A stretch of 39,041 nt of DNA, taken from assembly GCA_017546725.1 (NCBI GenBank), contig JAFYRX010000056.1:1-39041 (forward strand). Reading direction: 5' to 3'. The stretch is from Alistipes sp. (GTDB lineage Bacteria; Bacteroidota; Bacteroidia; Bacteroidales; Rikenellaceae). The notes beneath the pieces are model-generated. The model searched no databases. It worked only from the letters and a program-made list of their open reading frames with translations, and was not told the DNA's origin. The position numbers and the translations under genes are program-made. Numbering within the stretch: the stretch's first letter is position 1; every line of letters begins with the position of its first letter. This document shows positions 35,674 through 39,041 of this stretch, piece after piece.

Positions 35674-35681
35674 CAAAAGTA
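35674..35681 (-). promoter_or_regulatory. -7 box for the tamB-exbB-exbD-tonB run
   Basis: The minus strand reads TACTTTTG, matching TAnnTTTG, about 24 bases before the ATG at 35650. On the plus strand, TATTTTTC at 35684-35691 is a one-mismatch -7 candidate for tsaD, so the two promoters would be nearly back to back in the 70-base gap. Confidence 0.5.
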
Positions 35682-35720
35682 ACTATTTTTCTATTAATAA
35701 TAGAAAAAAATGCCAAAAAT

Positions 35721-36749
35721 ATGGACATTACTATACTTGGAATAGAATCTTCGTGCGACGACACATCGGCTGCCGTCATACGCAACACCACACTTTTGTC
35801 GAACGTGATAGCATCACAGGCCGTTCACGTAAAGTATGGAGGTGTAATCCCCGAATTGGCCTCACGTGCTCACCAACAGAACATTATACCTGTTGTCGAC
35901 ACCGCATTGAAGGAGGCTGGAGTAACCCCCGACAAGATTGATGCCATAGCATTTACGCGCGGACCAGGCCTTTTGGGCTCACTTTTGGTCGGTACATCGT
36001 TTGCCAAAGGTTTGTCTATCGCACACAACATTCCGATGGTCGAGGTCAACCATTTGCAGGGACACATCCTCTCGCACTTCATCGACCTGCCCGACAGCGA
36101 AGTTCCACATCCGTCATTCCCCTTCCTGTGTTTGTTGGTCAGCGGCGGACATACTCAGATTGTCAAGGTATCCTCTCCGCTTGAGATGGAGATTATAGGC
36201 ACCACGATTGATGATGCTGCAGGTGAGGCATTCGACAAGTGCGCCAAAGTGATGGGCTTACCCTACCCCGGAGGCCCCGTGATTGACCGCTTGGCAAAAG
36301 AGGGCAACGACAAAGCATTCGATTTTGCGAAACCGCACGTTAAAGGCGAGTTCGACTACTCATTCTCTGGCCTTAAGACGTCGTTCCTTTACACCCTGCG
36401 TGATGCAGTTGCTGGCGACAGCGACTTTATCGAGAAGAACAAAGCCGACCTATGTGCTTCGTTGCAACGCACGATTGTCGACATCCTGCTTAACAAACTC
36501 ATCAAGGCGTCCAAAGCACTCGGCATAAAGGACATAGCCATCGCAGGTGGTGTATCAGCCAACTCTGGTCTGCGTGATGCAATAACAGAGGCAGGACGCC
36601 GTCGAGGTTGGCGCACATTCCTGCCGCCATTGAAGTTCACAACCGACAATGCAGCAATGATTGCCATTTCGGGCTATTACCGCTACAAGCAAGGCTTAAT
36701 CAGCGACTTGAGCATCTCGCCCGTTGCACGTCTGGAGGAGATTTTATAA
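35721..36749 (+). CDS. tsaD: tRNA N6-threonylcarbamoyladenosine (t6A37) synthesis protein TsaD
   Basis: TsaD transfers the threonylcarbamoyl group to A37 of ANN-reading tRNAs and is essential in most bacteria. From the ATG at 35721 the protein has 342 residues and starts MDITILGIESSCDDTSAAV, the family N-terminus. The metal motif His111-x3-His115 lies in VNHLQGHILSHF, followed by LLVSGGHTQIV, TIDDAAGEAFDK, YPGGPVIDRLA, IAGGVSANSGLR and PPLKFTTDNAAMIA. Longer in-frame versions would overlap tamB and are rejected. The gene stands alone between a divergent neighbour and its terminator. Confidence 0.97.
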   Translation: MDITILGIESSCDDTSAAVIRNTTLLSNVIASQAVHVKYGGVIPELASRAHQQNIIPVVDTALKEAGVTPDKIDAIAFTRGPGLLGSLLVGTSFAKGLSIAHNIPMVEVNHLQGHILSHFIDLPDSEVPHPSFPFLCLLVSGGHTQIVKVSSPLEMEIIGTTIDDAAGEAFDKCAKVMGLPYPGGPVIDRLAKEGNDKAFDFAKPHVKGEFDYSFSGLKTSFLYTLRDAVAGDSDFIEKNKADLCASLQRTIVDILLNKLIKASKALGIKDIAIAGGVSANSGLRDAITEAGRRRGWRTFLPPLKFTTDNAAMIAISGYYRYKQGLISDLSISPVARLEEIL

Positions 36750-36784
36750 CATCGCAATTCAACATTTCATACACTGATAAAAAT

Positions 36785-36816
36785 TGCAGACTCACCTTCT
36801 GAGTCTGCATTTTTTT
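36785..36816 (+). terminator. Intrinsic terminator of tsaD
   Basis: TGCAGACTCA at 36785-36794 pairs perfectly with TGAGTCTGCA at 36800-36809 around a 5-nt loop, followed by seven T. Confidence 0.92.
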
Positions 36817-36878
36817 GTCCAATTCGCCACCAATGCAGGAAATCTACAACATTTAATTTACCAAAATGAATATTTTAT

Positions 36879-36886
36879 TACCTTTG
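36879..36886 (+). promoter_or_regulatory. -7 box for the nitronate-monooxygenase-like gene
   Basis: TACCTTTG on the plus strand matches TAnnTTTG. The start would be near 36892, right before a 7-bp inverted repeat (ATATCGC at 36894-36900 with GCGATAT at 36909-36915), which would form a 5'-end hairpin or an operator. Confidence 0.55.
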
Positions 36887-36937
36887 CAGAAGGATATCGC
36901 GAATTGTTGCGATATATGATTTAAAACAAACATAAAT

Positions 36938-38023
36938 ATGAAAGAATTGAAAATTGGAAACCTTGTTGCAAAAGTACCCATCGTGCAAGGAGGTATGGGC
37001 GTAGGCATCTCGCTTTCGGGTTTGGCCTCTGCCGTAGCCAACGCTGGCGGTGTCGGAGTTATCTCGGCCGCAGGTCTTGGTCTTATTTATAACGACATCT
37101 CAAAGAATTTTAACGATGCCTGCATTCACGGTCTCAAGCAGGAGTTAAAGAAGGCCCGCGAAGCAACCAAGGGTATCATCGGCGTTAACATTATGGTTGC
37201 GCTATCCAACTTTGCCGATATGGTACGCACCTCTATCGAGGAGAAAGCCGACATCATATTCGCTGGCGCTGGACTTCCTCTAAACCTGCCATCGTTCCTC
37301 AAGCCCGACTCTGTTACGAAACTCGTACCTATTGTATCTTCGGCACGAGCATTGAAACTTATCTGCCGCCGCTGGATTGGCGAGTACGGCTACACTCCCG
37401 ATGCGGTAGTAGTAGAAGGCCCTAAGGCTGGAGGTCATTTAGGCTATAGCCACGAGCAGATTAACGACGAGAACTACTCGCTCGAAAACATTGTCCCCGA
37501 AGTAGTTACTGCGGCTCGTGAGATTGGCGAACAACAAGGAAAATTCATCCCCGTTATTGCAGGTGGTGGCATCTACACAGGCGAGGACATCTACAACATC
37601 ACATCACTCGGAGCCGACGGCGTACAGATGGGTACACGCTTTGTCACAACCGATGAGTGCGACGCATCTGACGAATTCAAGCAGAGTTACATTGATGCCC
37701 GCAAGGAGGATATCGAGATTATACAGAGTCCCGTAGGAATGCCTGGACGTGCCATCCACAACAACTTTTTGCAGAAAGTCAAAGAGGGATTAAAACAACC
37801 CAAAGCGTGCCCGTTCAACTGCATCAAAACGTGCGACGTAACACACTCTCCCTACTGCATTATGCTGGCTCTCTACAACGCTTACAAGGGCAAGATGGAG
37901 AATGGTTACGCCTTCTGCGGAAGCAACGCTTGGCGGGCCGAAAAGATTATCAGCGTCAAAGAATTAATCAACACTTTGAAGCAAGAGTTCAGCAACAAAG
38001 TTGCTTCATTACAAACAATTTAA
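36938..38023 (+). CDS. Nitronate monooxygenase / FabK-like flavoprotein
   Basis: The 361-residue FMN-dependent TIM barrel begins with VPIVQGGMGVGIS and ANAGGVGVISAAGLGL and contains VVVEGPKAGGHLGY (usual catalytic-His region), VIAGGGIYTGEDI and LGADGVQMGTRFV (phosphate binding). These are signatures of the nitronate monooxygenase / 2-nitropropane dioxygenase family, which also holds the enoyl-ACP reductase FabK; sequence by eye does not separate them. Near the C-terminus a Cys cluster C291-x3-C295-x3-C299-x7-C307 (CPFNCIKTC then C) is found, as in a subgroup of anaerobe homologues from memory; it could bind metal or an Fe-S cluster. It has its own -7 box and a strong terminator. Confidence 0.88.
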   Translation: MKELKIGNLVAKVPIVQGGMGVGISLSGLASAVANAGGVGVISAAGLGLIYNDISKNFNDACIHGLKQELKKAREATKGIIGVNIMVALSNFADMVRTSIEEKADIIFAGAGLPLNLPSFLKPDSVTKLVPIVSSARALKLICRRWIGEYGYTPDAVVVEGPKAGGHLGYSHEQINDENYSLENIVPEVVTAAREIGEQQGKFIPVIAGGGIYTGEDIYNITSLGADGVQMGTRFVTTDECDASDEFKQSYIDARKEDIEIIQSPVGMPGRAIHNNFLQKVKEGLKQPKACPFNCIKTCDVTHSPYCIMLALYNAYKGKMENGYAFCGSNAWRAEKIISVKELINTLKQEFSNKVASLQTI

Positions 38024-38082
38024 CACGTTTGACTTAAAGTATTACTTGAATATCACTTAAAGTTTTACTTTAACTACTTTCC

Positions 38083-38116
38083 AAGAGGTTGTCCGCCATT
38101 TTTCGGACAACCTCTT
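38083..38116 (+). terminator. Intrinsic terminator of the nitronate-monooxygenase-like gene
   Basis: A perfect 13-bp stem (AAGAGGTTGTCCG at 38083-38095 with its complement at 38104-38116) with an 8-nt loop, followed by TAATTATTT. Just before it, two near-identical 16-base units ACTTAAAGT(AT/TT)TACTT lie at 38032 and 38055. Confidence 0.9.
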
Positions 38117-38239
38117 TAATTATTTAATCATATTTGTGACGTATTAAACACCACAAAGAACACCCCGTTTTTCACACCGACAAAGTTTCTATCTCATAAA
38201 AATATCACACCATTTGTAAGTAATTTCACTCTTTTTTAT

Positions 38240-38247
38240 TACATTTG
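38240..38247 (+). promoter_or_regulatory. -7 box for the leader RNA and lipoprotein gene
   Basis: TACATTTG on the plus strand, followed by CA, matches TAnnTTTG. A TTTG at 38213-38216 may serve as -33, with a 23-base spacer. Transcription would start near 38254, about 300 bases before the lipoprotein ATG. Confidence 0.6.
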
Positions 38248-38253
38248 CAGTAA

Positions 38254-38555
38254 TTCCATTCCACCAAAAGGTTTGGAAGGACATTTTTAACGTAAGGTGT
38301 TATTGAAATTATCTTCTAAAATCAAATTCTCGCAAAATTTGAAACAGCACGAAGATTGTGACAATAGCACCACATCATTGGTATGTATAGCCGTCATTGG
38401 CTTCTTACATAACCTTTGGTGTGGGCTACTGTTTTATCCGTGCTGTAGGCAATGCGAGAAGCCTGATTTTAGGATAAAGCAATAAGTTCCCACACCTTTT
38501 CTTGTTTTATCCGCTTTCATCTGGGAATTGTGGGGGCAAAAAAGTAAATAAACAG
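38254..38555 (+). ncRNA. Long structured 5' leader of the lipoprotein gene
   Basis: About 300 nt lie between the -7 box and the ATG. GGTGTGGG (38418-38425) pairs with CCCACACC (38489-38496), and TTTTATCC (38432-38439) pairs with GGATAAA (38472-38478), forming a long hairpin. A second copy GTTTTATCCG (38504-38513) and TGTGGGGG (38529-38536) can instead pair with the same GGATAAA and CCCACACC segments, and GGCTTCT (38399-38405) can pair with AGAAGCC (38457-38463). This gives mutually exclusive folds just before the start codon, as in riboswitches or attenuators. A GTG-initiated frame of 62 codons (38297-38485) also lies in it. Regulatory function is inferred. Confidence 0.5.
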
Positions 38556-39041
38556 ATGAAAACTTTTAGATTAGTTAGCGCGGCATTACTTGCCGTTTTG
38601 ATGTGTGCGAATTTTGTATCGTGTAGCAAAGATGATGACGGTGCAAACACAGATGTAGGAGGTGGCGAAGAAGGTGGAAACGAAGAAGTAATAGTAAGCG
38701 AAAAGAAGTTGGTAAAAATGGTTTCGAATGAAGAAACTTACACATTCAGTTACGATAACGAGGGGCGTTTGAGTTCTGCAATAGATACATATAGTTACGA
38801 TGACGGTTCTTATAGTGAACAGAGTAAATACAGTTATAAGTTTATAGGGGGAGATGATGCAGTGATGGTAAAATATGAATATGAACGAGAATCTGATTAT
38901 ATATATGGTGGCACCGATACTGATACTGGTACTGACACCTATACCTACTCCTTGAAAGATGGTCTTGTGCAAAGTTACGTTGATGATGATAATGATAAGG
39001 GGACATATTCCTACAATAACTCGAATAGACTTATTAAGGCC
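38556..39041 (+). CDS. Surface-type lipoprotein, C-terminus cut by window edge
   Basis: The ATG at 38556 opens 162 codons that run off the window. The signal peptide MKTFRLVSAALLAVLMCAN ends in FVSCSKDDD: Cys24 would be lipidated, and the acidic residues after it (SKDDD) match the export signal that sends Bacteroidota lipoproteins to the cell surface. The mature part has a Gly/Glu linker, then YTFSYDNEGRLSSAID, KYSYKFIGGDDAVMVKY and YSYNNSNRLIKA, i.e. repeated Y-D-x-x-G/N-R-L units like YD/RHS-type or DUF4595-like beta strands. A short Asp-Thr-rich run (GTDTDTGTDTYTYS) is present. Function unknown. It is preceded by an unusually long leader. Confidence 0.85.
   Translation, partial: MKTFRLVSAALLAVLMCANFVSCSKDDDGANTDVGGGEEGGNEEVIVSEKKLVKMVSNEETYTFSYDNEGRLSSAIDTYSYDDGSYSEQSKYSYKFIGGDDAVMVKYEYERESDYIYGGTDTDTGTDTYTYSLKDGLVQSYVDDDNDKGTYSYNNSNRLIKA

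Noticed and set aside
35472-35720. N-terminal extension of tsaD
   Set aside because: It would add 83 residues antisense to the tamB start. TsaD proteins begin at the I-L-G-I-E-S-S motif, which fits the ATG at 35721.
38586-38972. 128-codon minus-strand frame opposite the terminal lipoprotein
   Set aside because: The plus strand has a lipoprotein signal, a promoter and a leader; the antisense frame has only low-complexity hydrophobic sequence.

Overview
The window reads as a chromosomal segment of a Bacteroidales bacterium. At least nine genes or operons are preceded by the Bacteroidota-type -7 element TAnnTTTG, and purine-rich Shine-Dalgarno sites are not apparent. Lipoproteins, an ExbB-ExbD-TonB-DUF1573 block, Kdo (lipid A core) genes, a TamB and a DUF5009 protein also fit a gram-negative gut Bacteroidota. 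Rikenellaceae/Alistipes-like is my guess for the family, but I cannot prove it. I see no rRNA, tRNA, CRISPR array, phage or IS transposase. The coding density and composition look like ordinary core genome, apart from two non-coding stretches.

Layout: (1) 1-7900, minus strand: a probable long operon, lon - kdsB - kdsA - kdsD - small membrane protein - apbE - Gfo/Idh oxidoreductase - a secreted protein cut by the window start. It joins protein quality control with Kdo synthesis and a flavin transferase. (2) 8253-9554, plus: an NhaD/CitMHS-type ion transporter that ends in a terminator shared with the opposite strand. (3) 9621-14876, minus: a haem-motif beta-propeller lipoprotein, a DUF6057-type membrane protein, a GH99-like glycosidase with a CBM9-like domain, and a 59-residue winged-helix-like protein. 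The first three at least look like one transcription unit. (4) 15147-16091, plus: purC with its own terminator. (5) 16342-24144, plus: a seven-gene unit headed by valS (GH-A glycosidase lipoprotein, RNase HI, MmcQ/YjbR, PhnP-like hydrolase, SDR, DUF5009), ending in a terminator shared with glgB.

(6) 24221-27881: divergent glgB (minus) and a POT peptide transporter (plus). Their two -7 boxes are mirror images around a palindrome. (7) 27932-28656: no gene; several degenerate stem-loop repeats and a hairpin-rich block. (8) 28657-35650, minus: tamB, exbB, exbD, tonB, DUF1573, i.e. outer-membrane assembly and TonB energisation. (9) 35721-38023, plus: tsaD and a nitronate-monooxygenase-like flavoprotein, each with its own promoter or terminator. 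(10) 38240-39041, plus: a promoter, a structured leader of about 300 nt and the start of a surface-type lipoprotein gene cut by the window end.

The best candidates for something new are the leader RNA at 38254-38555, whose segments can pair in mutually exclusive ways and which contains a possible upstream reading frame; the stem-loop repeats at 28003-28530; and the haem-motif propeller / DUF6057 / GH99-like operon. All function calls are from reading motifs by eye; no database search was run.
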